From assembly GCA_947472885.1 (NCBI GenBank), contig CANJBX010000034.1, positions 1 through 37,906 on the forward strand: a stretch of DNA of 37,906 bases, written 5' to 3'. Positions within the stretch are counted from its first letter, which is position 1. The number at the start of each line of letters is the position of its first letter. The position numbers and the translations under genes were made by a program. This stretch comes from Hyphomicrobiaceae bacterium (lineage in GTDB: Bacteria; Pseudomonadota; Alphaproteobacteria; Rhizobiales; Xanthobacteraceae). Below the pieces are notes generated by a model. The model saw nothing but the letters and a program-made list of their open reading frames with translations. It was not told where the DNA came from and did not search any database. This document shows positions 25,419 to 34,291 of this stretch, one piece after another.

Positions 25419-26318
25419 ATGGCCACGACAGCAGTTCCGTTCGATCAAATGCCGGGACAAGTCTGGTTTGACGGCAAGTTCATTTCCAATGTGGACGCCA
25501 AGATTCACGTCCTGACCCATGGCCTGCACTACGCCAGCGCCGTGTTCGAAGGCGAGCGCGCCTACAGCGGCACGATCTTCAAGAGCAAGGAACATTCGGA
25601 GCGCCTGCACCGCTCGGCGGGCATCCTGGATTTCAAGGTTCCTTTCTCCGTCGCCGAACTCGACGCTGCCAAGAACGCGCTGATCGAAAAGAACAGCCAG
25701 CCCAACGCCTATATCCGCGCGATCGCGTGGCGCGGCTCGGAGCAGCTTGGCGTGTCGGCCGTCCACAATACGATCCATGTCGCCATCGCGACGTGGGAAT
25801 GGCCGAGCTACTTCGATCCGGCCCAGCGCCTCAAGGGCATCCGTATCTGCAACGCCCAGTACCGCCGCCCCGATCCGAAGACCGCGCCGGCGCTCGCCAA
25901 GGCGTCATGCCTCTACGCGATCTGCACCATCGAAAAGCATCGCGCCGAAGGCACCGGCTATGCCGACGCCATGATGCTCGACTGGCAGGGCCGCGTTGCC
26001 GAGTGCACCGGCGCGAATATGTTTTTCATGAAGGACGGCAAGATCCACACGCCGACGCCGGACTGCTTTCTCGACGGCATCACGCGCCAGACGGTGATCG
26101 AGCTTGCGAAGCGCCGCGGCATCGAAGTGATCGAACGCCGCATCATGCCGGAAGAGCTTGCGGGCTTCACCGAGTGCTTCATCACGGGAACGGCAGCGGA
26201 AGTCACCGCGGTGTCCGAGATCGGCGACTATCGCTTTACGCCGGGCCAGATCACCAAGCAGCTCGGCGACGACTACACCGCTTTGGTGACCGGCAAGAAG
26301 AACGCGGCTGCGGCGTAA
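25419..26318 (+). CDS. ilvE: Branched-chain amino acid aminotransferase
   Basis: IlvE transfers the amino group of glutamate to the 2-oxo acids of leucine, isoleucine and valine. ATG at 25419, with GGAGGAAT just before it, gives 299 residues of fold class IV PLP enzymes. The PLP lysine is likely Lys161 (LAKASCLYAI). The signature includes ECTGANMFF near 203-211 and GITRQTVIELAKRRGI near 230-245. It is divergent from the MarR/response-regulator/kinase operon, a conserved pairing in related alphaproteobacteria as I remember. Confidence 0.94.
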   Translation: MATTAVPFDQMPGQVWFDGKFISNVDAKIHVLTHGLHYASAVFEGERAYSGTIFKSKEHSERLHRSAGILDFKVPFSVAELDAAKNALIEKNSQPNAYIRAIAWRGSEQLGVSAVHNTIHVAIATWEWPSYFDPAQRLKGIRICNAQYRRPDPKTAPALAKASCLYAICTIEKHRAEGTGYADAMMLDWQGRVAECTGANMFFMKDGKIHTPTPDCFLDGITRQTVIELAKRRGIEVIERRIMPEELAGFTECFITGTAAEVTAVSEIGDYRFTPGQITKQLGDDYTALVTGKKNAAAA

Positions 26319-26344
26319 GCCTGCTGCATCCTTCCAGCGCAATC

Positions 26345-26374
26345 AAAATCGCCCGGCAATGCCGGGCGATTTTA
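26345..26374. terminator. Bidirectional terminator between ilvE and the TctC-type gene
   Basis: GCCCGGC-AAT-GCCGGGC is extended by AAAATC/GATTTT, giving a stem of up to 13 bp flanked by A and U runs on both sides. It lies between convergent stops. Confidence 0.85.
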
Positions 26375-26376
26375 TT

Positions 26377-27354
26377 TTAATCCGCCGTTACACCCGCAGC
26401 CTTGATCGGACCGATCCAGCGGTCGATCTCGCTCGGAATAAACTTCTGTAAATACTCGACCGTCCGCCGCTCCTTCGCCGGAATGGTCACACCGATATCG
26501 CGCAGGCGATCCCGCACCATCGGCGTCTCGACGGTGTCGTTGGCAGCCTTGGCCATGCGCTGGACGATGGCCTCCGGCGTACCTTTGGGAAACATGAATG
26601 CGCCCCATGCGCCGCAATCCAGACCGTCGATGCCTTGCTCTTTCGCCGTCGGCAGATTTTCCAGTCCCGGCGCGCGGTCGAGACCCAGCGTGACGATGGC
26701 CTTGACGTTGTTGCCTTCGATTTGCGGCAGCGCCGTCGAAATCTGCTCGGCGATGAAATCGATGCGGCCCGCGATCATGTCCTGCATCGCCTGCGCCGAG
26801 CCGCGATAAGGCACATGCGTGATCCTGGTGCCCATCGCGGCATCGAGCAGGATGGCGCAGACATGCGTGCCGGACCCGCCGCCGGCAGATCCATACTGCA
26901 TCTTACCGGCGTTGGCCTTTGCGTAAGCGACAAACTCGGCAAGCGTGCCGGCTGGAAAATCCTTGCGCGTGATCAGCACCCGCGCGGAATCCGTGACCAG
27001 TGTCACCGACGTAAAATCCTTTGCTGCGTCATAGAGCGGATTTTTGTAGAGCGTCTGGTTCATCGCCATGGTCGATGTTCCCGCCATCAGGAACGTGTAG
27101 CCATCGGGCGCCGCCTTCGCGACGCGGCTTGAGCCGGTCATGCCGCCTGCGCCGCCGACATTCTCGATGATGATCTGCTGGCCTAAAACCTCGCCGAGGC
27201 GCGCAGCCAGCACACGACTCACGGTGTCGACCGGCCCGCCGGCCGAGTAAGGCACGACCATCGTCACCGGCCGCGCCGGCCATTCCTGTGCGGAAGCCGA
27301 ATTGAAAGAGAGAGTCAAAGCCGCAGCAACGCCAGCCGCCAGAAGCTGCCTCAT
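26377..27354 (-). CDS. TctC/Bug-type tripartite tricarboxylate transporter binding protein
   Basis: A 325-residue periplasmic protein with a signal peptide (MRQLLAAGVAAALTLSFNSA, cleavage after SAQ). The start at 27354 follows a strong GGGGAGGTGA site. The family blocks VPYSAGGPVDTVSRVLA, IIENVGGAGGMTGSSRVAKA and the HVPYRGSAQAM segment are present. Bug proteins bind small carboxylates or cyclic compounds; members are numerous and often orphan. No TctA/TctB permease genes lie nearby. It trails the moaE gene by 46 bp and may share its transcript. Confidence 0.92.
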   Translation of the reverse strand: MRQLLAAGVAAALTLSFNSASAQEWPARPVTMVVPYSAGGPVDTVSRVLAARLGEVLGQQIIIENVGGAGGMTGSSRVAKAAPDGYTFLMAGTSTMAMNQTLYKNPLYDAAKDFTSVTLVTDSARVLITRKDFPAGTLAEFVAYAKANAGKMQYGSAGGGSGTHVCAILLDAAMGTRITHVPYRGSAQAMQDMIAGRIDFIAEQISTALPQIEGNNVKAIVTLGLDRAPGLENLPTAKEQGIDGLDCGAWGAFMFPKGTPEAIVQRMAKAANDTVETPMVRDRLRDIGVTIPAKERRTVEYLQKFIPSEIDRWIGPIKAAGVTAD

Positions 27355-27400
27355 CGTCACCTCCCCAGATACGGCACGGATTTTTCCGTTGCCGCCATTC

Positions 27401-27895
27401 TTATTCTGCCGCGGTTCGTCCGCGGTTCGGCTTGTTCCAGCGATCAGTGGCGGCCTGATCGGTATCCCTGGCTTCAACCCAGGACGTCTTCTCAGCGGCC
27501 GCCCCTGTGCGCTCTTCCTGCTTCCAGAACGGCGCACTGGTCTTGAGGTAGTCCATCAGAAATTCGGCGGCGGCGAAAGCGTCGCCGCGATGGCTCGATG
27601 CCGTCAGCACCAGCACGATGTTGTCGCCGGGGACCATACGGCCATAGCGGTGGATCACGGTCACGCCCTTGAGCGCCCAGCGCTGTTCGGCCTCGGTGAC
27701 GTGGCGCGCGATCTCTTCTTCCGCCATGCCGGGATAATGTTCGAGCGTCATCGCCGCGATATCTTCTGCGCCTTCGCCGCCACGGCAAATCCCGGTGAAC
27801 GTCACCACCGCGCCGATGTCGCCACGTCCCTCCGACAGCTTGCGCTGCTCGGCCGCAACATCGAAATCCTCGCGTTGCAGGCGGATGGTAGCCAC
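27401..27895 (-). CDS. moaE: Molybdopterin synthase catalytic subunit
   Basis: MoaE, with MoaD, adds two sulfurs to precursor Z to form molybdopterin. The 164 residues include VVTFTGICR near 30-38, LEHYPGMAEEEI near 53-64, VIHRYGRMVPGDNIVLVLTA near 79-98 and SAPFWKQEE near 124-132, with the substrate-contacting basic residues present. The tail after about 150 is charged and variable. It starts one base after the moaD stop. Confidence 0.95.
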   Translation of the reverse strand: MATIRLQREDFDVAAEQRKLSEGRGDIGAVVTFTGICRGGEGAEDIAAMTLEHYPGMAEEEIARHVTEAEQRWALKGVTVIHRYGRMVPGDNIVLVLTASSHRGDAFAAAEFLMDYLKTSAPFWKQEERTGAAAEKTSWVEARDTDQAATDRWNKPNRGRTAAE

Positions 27896-27896
27896 T

Positions 27897-28160
27897 TCAA
27901 CCTCCCGTCATCGGCGGGAAGAACGCGATCTCGCGTGCACCGGCCAGCGCGGTATCCTGCTTGACATGCGTGCGGTCAATCGCGGCGCGGATGACTTTCG
28001 GATTTTCAAAGGCGTGCGCGTATTCTTCGCCCCGCGCGGACAGCCACGTCACAAGATCGCCAACCGTGCGAACCGCCGCCGGCGGCTCGACGATCTCCTC
28101 GGTCTTGCCGATGCGTTCACGTACCCAGGCGAAATAGAGGACTTTCACTTTTCCTCGCAC
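27897..28160 (-). CDS. moaD: Molybdopterin synthase sulfur carrier subunit
   Basis: An 87-residue ubiquitin-like protein ending in Gly-Gly (FFPPMTGG), the site of adenylation and thiocarboxylation. KVLYFAWVRERIGKTEE at the N terminus fits MoaD. The gene starts right after the pgsA stop with no gap and ends one base before moaE, so pgsA-moaD-moaE are one transcript. Confidence 0.95.
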   Translation of the reverse strand: MRGKVKVLYFAWVRERIGKTEEIVEPPAAVRTVGDLVTWLSARGEEYAHAFENPKVIRAAIDRTHVKQDTALAGAREIAFFPPMTGG

Positions 28161-28796
28161 CTATTCCTCAATCAGATGCCGGATACCGGCCCGGAAATAA
28201 TCGTAGCCTGTATATAAGGTGAGCAGCGCAGCCAGCCAAAGCAGCGTGATGCCAGTGTGCGACACCACCATGTCTGCGCCGCCGCCAATCAAGTAGGCAA
28301 TGAAGCGGTCTCCCGCCTCGCCTGCGATCAGAAATCCGATGGCGACGTTTTGCAGCACGGTCTTCCATTTGGCGAGCTGCGTCACCGGCACGCTGACGCG
28401 CAGCTCGGCGAGATATTCGCGCAGGCCGGAGACAAGAATCTCACGGCAGAGAATGACGATGGCCGCCCACAGCGACCAGCCGCGGATCGTGTCGTCCGAC
28501 GCCAGCATCAGGAGGCACGACGCCACCAGCAGCTTGTCGGCGATGGGATCGAGCATGCGCCCGAACGACGATTGCTGGCCCCATGAACGCGCGAAATAGC
28601 CATCGAGAATGTCAGTGACGGCCGCGGCGATGAACAGGGCGAGCGCCAGCCAGCGCAGCCACAACCCGCCCTGCAGGATGTTCTGCCAATACATGCAGGC
28701 GACAACAATCGGAACCGCGACAATACGGGCATAGGTCAGCAAATTCGGGAGCGCAAACGGGCGCGCGGGCAAGGGTCTCGTGGTGCTCACATCCAT
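28161..28796 (-). CDS. pgsA: CDP-diacylglycerol-glycerol-3-phosphate 3-phosphatidyltransferase
   Basis: PgsA makes phosphatidylglycerol phosphate in the inner membrane, the first committed step of acidic phospholipid synthesis. The start MDVSTTRPLPARP at 28796 gives 211 residues; upstream codons in the open frame look non-coding. The CDP-alcohol phosphotransferase motif D-x2-D-G-x2-A-R-x8-G-x3-D-x3-D is intact, beginning DILDGYFARSW near residue 60. There are about five membrane helices. It lies between uvrC and moaD. Confidence 0.94.
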   Translation of the reverse strand: MDVSTTRPLPARPFALPNLLTYARIVAVPIVVACMYWQNILQGGLWLRWLALALFIAAAVTDILDGYFARSWGQQSSFGRMLDPIADKLLVASCLLMLASDDTIRGWSLWAAIVILCREILVSGLREYLAELRVSVPVTQLAKWKTVLQNVAIGFLIAGEAGDRFIAYLIGGGADMVVSHTGITLLWLAALLTLYTGYDYFRAGIRHLIEE

Positions 28797-28935
28797 GGCG
28801 CTACAATTAACGCCCGGCTGCGCCGCCAACAACCCCTCATTGCGCAATGCAGGCGGAATACCGCGCCGATCACCGCATTTCGGTTGGTTATCCAGCTGGC
28901 CGGGCTATTTGGCGCCCAAACCATTCAGGCCCAAC

Positions 28936-30948
28936 TTACTTTGAGCCTTCATGGAAAAAATCGTAGATGCGCCGCGCCGTTTCGGCGTTGACGCCTTCGA
29001 CCTGCGCCAGATCGGCGAGCGAGGCGCGCTCGATGGATTTGAGCGTGCCGAAGTGGCGCAGCAGCGCGCGCTTGCGCGTCGGCCCAATGCCGGAGATTTC
29101 CTGCAGGCCGGCCTCGCGGATGTCCTTCTTGCGCTTCTGGCGATGGGAACCGATGGCAAACCGATGCGCCTCGTCGCGCAGCCGTTGCACGAAATACAAA
29201 ACCGGGTCGCGCGGCGGCAATTTGAATGACTGCCGCCCTGTCATGAAGAAAGTCTCGCGCCCGGCGTCCCGATCCGGCCCCTTGGCGATGCCGACCAGCC
29301 GCACGTCCTTGACACCGAGCGTCTCCAGCACGCCACGCGCCGCCGCAAGCTGGCCCTCTCCGCCATCGATCAGCACCAGATCAGGCCACGGCGATGTACC
29401 GTCGGCGTCGCTCGCAGGCTGCGCGTCGTCCGTGCGCGGCGCTTCGTCGATCAGCCGCCTGAAGCGGCGCGTCAGCACTTCGCGCATCATGCCGTAGTCG
29501 TCGCCCGGCGTGATGTCGTCCGACTTGATGTTGAACTTGCGATACTGGTTCTTCCGGAAGCCTTCCGGCCCCGCCACCACCATGCCGCCGACGGCGTTGC
29601 TGCCCTGAATGTGGCTGTTGTCGTAGACCTCGATCCGCTGTGGCGTGCGCGGAAGACCAAACGCCGCTGCAAGCCCCGCCAACAATTTTTGCTGCGATGC
29701 CGTGTCGGCGAGCTTGCGGCCAAGCGCCTCGCGCGCATTGGCCGCCGCGTGACCGACCACCAGTTTCTTCTCGCCGCGCGCCGGCGTCAGCACCTCGACC
29801 TTGTGCTCGCTCTTGATCGACAGCGCCTCCGAGAGCAGCTTCTGATCTTCAATCGCATGCGACAGCAACACCAGCCGCGGGCACGGCTTGTCGTCGTAGA
29901 ATTGCGCCAGAAATTCCCCCAGCACTTCTGCTGAACTCAGCGAGCGGTCGGCTTTTGGAAAATACGCGCGGTTGCCCCAGTTCTGCCCGGCGCGAAAGAA
30001 GAACACTTCGATACAGGTGTAGCCGCCGTCCTGATATGCGGCGAAGACATCAGCTTCGTCCACACCGCGCAGATTGATGCCCTGCTGCGACTGGATCGCC
30101 GACAATGCCGACAAACGATCGCGCAGCACCGCCGCACGTTCGAAATCGAGTGCGTTAGAGGCCGTATCCATTTCGACTGCAAGCTGATCCTTCACCGTGC
30201 GGCTCTTGCCGCCAAGGAATGCCCGCGCCTCGCGCACCAGTTCCGCATAACCCTCGTGATTGATCTCGCCGGTACACGGCGCGGAACACCGCTTGATCTG
30301 ATGCAACAGGCATGGCCGCGTGCGGCTCTCGTACACCGCGTCCGAACATGAGCGGATGAAAAACGCACGCTCCAGCGCCGTGATGGTGCGGTTGACCGCC
30401 CATACGGAGGCAAACGGGCCGTAGTAATCGCCCTTGCGGTTGCGTGCGCCGCGATGCTTGGCAATCTGCGGCGAAACGTGATCGCCGGAGAGTACGATAT
30501 AGGGAAACGATTTGTCGTCGCGCAACAGCACATTGAAACGCGGCCGCAGCCGCTTGATGAGGTTGGCTTCCAGCAGCACCGCTTCGGTTTCTGTCGCGGT
30601 CGAAATGAACTCGATCGTCGCCGTCACCGCGATCATGCGGGCAATGCGCGTCACATGGCCGGTCGGCCGCGCGTAGGAAGCGATGCGCTTCTTGATGTTT
30701 TTCGCCTTGCCGACATACAGCACATCGCCGGAGGCCGAAATCATGCGATAGACGCCCGGCGCCGACGGCGCCAGCTTGGCGAGGCGCGCAATTACATCGC
30801 GACCGGCCTCAAGCCCTGCGGCTCCCTCCGGTGCGAAATCTTCCTCGACTTCAGGTAGCGAGGCTTCCTCGTCCTCACCCGGTTGCGCGGGTTCAGGCTC
30901 GAGGGCTGGCTCGATATTCTTTCTGGGATCGTCAGTCGCGGCGGTCAT
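28936..30948 (-). CDS. uvrC: Excinuclease ABC subunit C
   Basis: UvrC makes both incisions in nucleotide excision repair. The start [11 protein letters not shown] at 30948 gives 670 residues, with an acidic N-terminal extension of about 60 residues before the GIY-YIG nuclease domain (APGVYRMI, then [12 protein letters not shown]). A UVR motif follows in the middle, then the RNase H-like nuclease domain ([17 protein letters not shown]) and C-terminal helix-hairpin-helix repeats ([17 protein letters not shown]). All domains are complete. It starts 61 bp after the SDR stop. Confidence 0.96.
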   Translation of the reverse strand: MTAATDDPRKNIEPALEPEPAQPGEDEEASLPEVEEDFAPEGAAGLEAGRDVIARLAKLAPSAPGVYRMISASGDVLYVGKAKNIKKRIASYARPTGHVTRIARMIAVTATIEFISTATETEAVLLEANLIKRLRPRFNVLLRDDKSFPYIVLSGDHVSPQIAKHRGARNRKGDYYGPFASVWAVNRTITALERAFFIRSCSDAVYESRTRPCLLHQIKRCSAPCTGEINHEGYAELVREARAFLGGKSRTVKDQLAVEMDTASNALDFERAAVLRDRLSALSAIQSQQGINLRGVDEADVFAAYQDGGYTCIEVFFFRAGQNWGNRAYFPKADRSLSSAEVLGEFLAQFYDDKPCPRLVLLSHAIEDQKLLSEALSIKSEHKVEVLTPARGEKKLVVGHAAANAREALGRKLADTASQQKLLAGLAAAFGLPRTPQRIEVYDNSHIQGSNAVGGMVVAGPEGFRKNQYRKFNIKSDDITPGDDYGMMREVLTRRFRRLIDEAPRTDDAQPASDADGTSPWPDLVLIDGGEGQLAAARGVLETLGVKDVRLVGIAKGPDRDAGRETFFMTGRQSFKLPPRDPVLYFVQRLRDEAHRFAIGSHRQKRKKDIREAGLQEISGIGPTRKRALLRHFGTLKSIERASLADLAQVEGVNAETARRIYDFFHEGSK

Positions 30949-30982
30949 GATACGAGAGGTAATGCCGGTTGGCCGCGAAGGC

Positions 30983-31024
30983 CAGAACCTATTCTGCGAT
31001 TCCCAAAACCTATTCTTCAATTCC
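30983..31024. repeat. Imperfect 21-bp tandem repeat over the SDR stop
   Basis: Units at 30983-31003 and 31004-31024 share 18 of 21 bases, including AACCTATTCT in each. On the minus strand the right unit encodes the last codons and stop of the SDR. The left unit repeats them in the same frame and gives a second in-frame TAG. Confidence 0.75.
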
Positions 31025-31777
31025 AACCGTATCCGGCGTCTGCCAGGCTAGGTGCTGGCCGCCATCGACCGCAATCGTGACGCCCGAAACGCCGCGCGCG
31101 CCGGCGAGGTACACCACCGCCTCGGCAACATCGCGCGGCTGGGGACCGTAACCGAGCGGCAGCGCCGCCGCCTGCGCGGCAAATGCGCTTTCATCCTGGC
31201 GTGGCGAGGGCAGCGTCGGCCCCGGCGCGACCGCATTGACCCGCACCGCGGGAGCCAAAGCCTGCGCCAATGTCGTGGTCGCCGTATGCAGCGCGAACTT
31301 CGTCAGCGAATAGGAAATGAAATTTGGCGTCGGCTTGTAGACCCGCTGATCGAGGATATTGACGATGCAGGCATCGCCGCCCTTTGGCGTCTGCGCTGCG
31401 AAAGCCTCGGCAAGAAACAGCGGCGCACGCAAGTTGACGGCGAACTGCCTGTCGAACAACGCGCGGTCGAGACTTCCCATGCCGTCCGGTTCGAACACGC
31501 CGGCATTATTGACGAGCAGCGTAAGCGGACCGACGGCCGCAGACGCTTCCGGCACCAGACGCAGCACCGATGCGTGATCCGAGAGGTCGCCCGTCACGGC
31601 CACCGCCCGTCCGCCGCGCGCGATGATTTCCTTGCAGGCTTGCTGCGCGGCGTCACGTGAATGGTTGCTGTGGATCGCCACCGCATAACCGGCATTTCCA
31701 AGCGCATCGACAATGGCCCTGCCAATACGCAACGCGCCGCCAGTCACAAGCGCCGCGCGCTGACGTTGATCGCTCAT
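31010..31777 (-). CDS. SDR oxidoreductase of the pteridine reductase/FolM type
   Basis: A 255-residue short-chain dehydrogenase/reductase. The cofactor loop is [11 protein letters not shown] (residues 12-22), with the Arg-Ile-Gly variant seen in PTR1 and FolM. The usual catalytic Ser is replaced by Asp143 (NILDQRV), and Tyr156-x3-Lys160 follows 13 residues later. That Asp-Tyr-Lys arrangement is the one in Leishmania PTR1 and E. coli FolM (dihydromonapterin reductase). NADPH-dependent pterin reduction is therefore likely. No signal peptide is present. It leads the operon with uvrC, pgsA and moaDE. Specific substrate is inferred only. Confidence 0.87.
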   Translation of the reverse strand: MSDQRQRAALVTGGALRIGRAIVDALGNAGYAVAIHSNHSRDAAQQACKEIIARGGRAVAVTGDLSDHASVLRLVPEASAAVGPLTLLVNNAGVFEPDGMGSLDRALFDRQFAVNLRAPLFLAEAFAAQTPKGGDACIVNILDQRVYKPTPNFISYSLTKFALHTATTTLAQALAPAVRVNAVAPGPTLPSPRQDESAFAAQAAALPLGYGPQPRDVAEAVVYLAGARGVSGVTIAVDGGQHLAWQTPDTVGIEE

Positions 31778-32068
31778 TGTTTGTTCCTTCGCGGCACCAC
31801 GTAACGATCCATTATCCTAAACAAACTCTCTCGCCCAGCGCAGGTCATACAGCGTTCCTTAATCCTAATCATCTCGAGCATTTTGACCTTCATGAACGCT
31901 TAACTGGACACTTGCGATAAAATTTACCGAAACAATTGACCGTTTGTTCGCCGTCACGCCGCGCCGCCCAAGCAATAACAGCGATGCGTTTTCGGAAGCA
32001 AAAAGACCAGACGGTCAAAGCCTGACACCCCTTGAGGGCCGGAGCCCTCGCACCGCGTGGAGAGTAAA

Positions 32069-32689
32069 ATGAAGAAGATCGCAGTTGGAGCCGCCTTGGC
32101 CGCCGCCATGGTTGCGTCCCTGGCCACCAGCCCGGCCGCCGCCGCAGACCTCTCGCGCGGCTACACCGCCCCGGCGCCCTACACGGCATTCAGCTGGGCG
32201 GGCCTCTATGCCGGCGCCAACCTCGGCTACCAGTTCGGCTCAGTATCAAACAGCAACACCAGCCCTAACGGTTTCATGGGCGGCTTGCAGATCGGCTACA
32301 ACTGGCAGTCCAGCCAATTCGTTTATGGCGTCGAGAGCGACATCCAGTTGTCGGGTGCGGACGACGCTTCGCTTGGCCGCAAGTTCTCCAACCCATGGTT
32401 CGGCACGGTCCGCGGCCGCGCCGGTTTCGCCGTCAACAACATCCTGTTCTACGGCACCGGCGGTCTGGCTTACGGCGGCAGCCATCTGGAAACAGCAGGC
32501 GGCACTGAATCCCACTCGCACTTCGGCTGGGCGGTCGGCGCGGGCGCGGAAGTTGCCCTGACCCGTAGCTGGTCGGCAAAGGTCGAGTACCTGTTCGTCA
32601 ACCTGACCGACGAGCGTTACGCACTGACTGGCCTCGACCACGATTTCGAATCGAGCATGCTGCGTTTCAGCCTCAACTATCGTTTCTAG
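32069..32689 (+). CDS. Omp25/Omp31-like outer membrane beta-barrel protein
   Basis: A 206-residue small porin-like barrel. Signal peptide is MKKIAVGAALAAAMVASLAT with AAAA-D cleavage near 27. Alternating aromatic/polar strands follow (WAGLYAGANLGYQFG, FMGGLQIGYNWQ, WFGTVRGRAGFA), with WSAKVEYLF and a terminal Phe (LNYRF), all typical of this family. ATG at 32069 is chosen with GGAGAG before it. It is likely an abundant envelope protein. A paralogue lies 315 bp downstream. Confidence 0.92.
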   Translation: MKKIAVGAALAAAMVASLATSPAAAADLSRGYTAPAPYTAFSWAGLYAGANLGYQFGSVSNSNTSPNGFMGGLQIGYNWQSSQFVYGVESDIQLSGADDASLGRKFSNPWFGTVRGRAGFAVNNILFYGTGGLAYGGSHLETAGGTESHSHFGWAVGAGAEVALTRSWSAKVEYLFVNLTDERYALTGLDHDFESSMLRFSLNYRF

Positions 32690-32851
32690 GGAAAGGTATT
32701 CCGCAGCGGCACTTTATTTCGCCACGCGGTTGCAACCTTTTCGCCACGCTGCCGTTACCAGATGGGTCTGTTCGGATAAGTCCGGCGGACCTATCTGCGG
32801 TTTGGGGGGATGGGACAAGTATTATTAAACCTCTACTGCGGCCCTCTACTT

Positions 32852-32879
32852 TGAATGTGGCTTTTTCGGGTCACATTCA
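32852..32879. promoter_or_regulatory. 8-bp inverted repeat upstream of the second porin gene
   Basis: TGAATGTG and CACATTCA are exact complements separated by 12 bp, 17 bp before the CtrA-type box. It could be an operator or a short stem; nothing more can be said. Confidence 0.4.
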
Positions 32880-32895
32880 GACCGAAATATGGCAG

Positions 32896-32910
32896 TTAAG
32901 TGCTTGTTAA
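32896..32910 (+). promoter_or_regulatory. CtrA-type box (TTAA-N7-TTAA)
   Basis: TTAAGTGCTTGTTAA is a perfect full CtrA consensus, 95 bp upstream of the second porin start, a position compatible with promoter control. Binding is predicted, not shown. Confidence 0.55.
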
Positions 32911-33004
32911 TCCATGGATTTATAGCCCTGCTGTGTCTTTCTTGCACTAGACCACGAGTATCCCGGGGAATACTTTCGCCCGCAGTAATCAGGAGGACGG
33001 ACCT

Positions 33005-33640
33005 ATGAAGCGTATCATCTCATCGACCATCGCAATCGCCGCTCTGCTCGGCCTGGCTGGACAAGCGTCCGCCGCCGACATGTCGGCGCGCCCGATGGTC
33101 ACCAAGGCGCCGGCTTATGTCGCACCTTACTACAACTGGACTGGCGCCTACGTTGGTATCAACGGCGGCGGCGGCTGGGGCTCCTCGAACAACATCGACT
33201 CGTCGGGCGGTTTCGTCGGCGGCACGCTGGGCTACAACTGGCAGTCTGGCCAGGCCGTGTTCGGCATCGAGACCGATCTCGCATGGTCGGGCATTGACGG
33301 CTCGGGCCTCGTCGGCACAACGCCGGTAAGGGCTGGCAGCGACTGGTTCGGCACCGTTCGTGGCCGTATCGGCTACGCTTGGGATCGCACCCTGCTGTTC
33401 GCTTCGGGCGGTCTCGCCTACGGCAACATCAACGCAACCTCGCCGTTCCAGAGCATCGACACCACCAACGCCGGCTGGGCGCTGGGTGGCGGTGTGGAAT
33501 TCGCACTCGCCGGTCCGTGGACCGCGAAGGTCGAATATCTCCACATCGATCTCGGCACTGCCAACCTGCTGACGCCGGGCGTCACCAGCGTGGACTACAG
33601 CGCCGACCTCGTGCGCGCCGGCCTGAACTACCGCTTCTAA
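33005..33640 (+). CDS. Omp25/Omp31-like outer membrane beta-barrel protein (paralogue)
   Basis: A 211-residue paralogue of the barrel protein upstream. The signal peptide is MKRIISSTIAIAALLGLAGQ with ASAAD cleavage near 23. Strand blocks WTGAYVGINGGGGWG, FVGGTLGYNWQSGQ and WFGTVRGRIGYA and the terminal LNYRF match the family. AGGAGG lies just before the start. A strong intrinsic terminator follows the stop, so it is transcribed alone or as the last gene. Confidence 0.93.
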   Translation: MKRIISSTIAIAALLGLAGQASAADMSARPMVTKAPAYVAPYYNWTGAYVGINGGGGWGSSNNIDSSGGFVGGTLGYNWQSGQAVFGIETDLAWSGIDGSGLVGTTPVRAGSDWFGTVRGRIGYAWDRTLLFASGGLAYGNINATSPFQSIDTTNAGWALGGGVEFALAGPWTAKVEYLHIDLGTANLLTPGVTSVDYSADLVRAGLNYRF

Positions 33641-33662
33641 TCGGTAGCTCACTTCAAGTTAG

Positions 33663-33695
33663 AGAGGCCCCGGAGCAATCCGGGGCCTCTTTTTT
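33663..33695 (+). terminator. Intrinsic terminator of the second porin gene
   Basis: GAGGCCCCGGA-GCAA-TCCGGGGCCTC gives an 11-bp stem, with flanking A/T extending it, followed by a run of Ts (33690-33695). It begins 22 nt after the stop. Confidence 0.93.
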
Positions 33696-33792
33696 ATAGG
33701 GTCACAAGTTTGCGCAACCTCGCCCAACGCAAGTGACACACCGCAAATTTTCAATTTGCAATATCGAGCGAACGCGTGACCGCACTCACGCA

Positions 33793-33815
33793 AACGCGGC
33801 GCGCTTCGCCGCGTT
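33793..33815 (-). terminator. Hairpin downstream of cspA
   Basis: AACGCGGCG-N5-CGCCGCGTT forms a 9-bp stem 15 nt after the cspA stop on the minus strand, followed by a short TTTG. A second small hairpin (GCAAATT/AATTTGC) lies at 33743-33759. Confidence 0.5.
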
Positions 33816-33830
33816 CGGCTTAACGCCAGA

Positions 33831-34046
33831 TCAACCCTTGATGACGAGGTTGACCGCCTTTGGCCCCTTGCCCTTCTTGTCGGGCTCGACGTCGAAGGAA
33901 ATCTGCTGACCTTCGTTCAATGATTTCAAACCGGTGCTCTCGACCGCGGTGATGTGCACGAACACATCGCGCCCGCCGTCGTCCGGCTTGATAAACCCGT
34001 AGCCACGCTCACCATTGAAGAACTTGACCGTGCCGCTCATTGCCAT
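33831..34046 (-). CDS. Cold shock protein (CspA family)
   Basis: A 71-residue single cold-shock domain, an RNA/DNA chaperone. The start MAMSGTVKFFNGERGYGF at 34046 is preferred, because AGGAG lies 7 nt before it; MSG two codons later is an alternative. RNP1 is GYGFI and RNP2 is VFVHI. The C terminus ends KAVNLVIKG. It is followed by a GC-rich hairpin. Confidence 0.95.
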   Translation of the reverse strand: MAMSGTVKFFNGERGYGFIKPDDGGRDVFVHITAVESTGLKSLNEGQQISFDVEPDKKGKGPKAVNLVIKG

Positions 34047-34291
34047 CGGGAAACTCCTTCCCCATTGCACTTCCGCGCGCCAGCCGACGCGCGGCACGAC
34101 CGGACATCCAAACAGGCAAGTCAGCGTTGAATAAAAAACCGCGTCCGCGGACGTCGATCATTTGCGATCGTTCGCGCGCGGGCCGCTGTTTTTTCGTCGC
34201 CGCCAGCCCCTCCCAAAGGAGGCGGAACGTCACAGCCCGGTATCAGGTTAACACAGGCCAAGCGGCTGAAAAGGGTTCAGCAAGTGCGCGG

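Larger units (their letters stand above)
32690..33004. other. Intergenic region between the two outer membrane genes
   Basis: About 315 bp. It contains an inverted repeat TGAATGTG-N12-CACATTCA at 32852-32879 and a perfect CtrA-type box at 32896-32910, as well as a repeated TTTCGCCACGC near 32717-32750. These look like regulatory DNA for the second porin gene. No reading frame is supported and no clear terminator of the first gene is seen. Confidence 0.55.
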
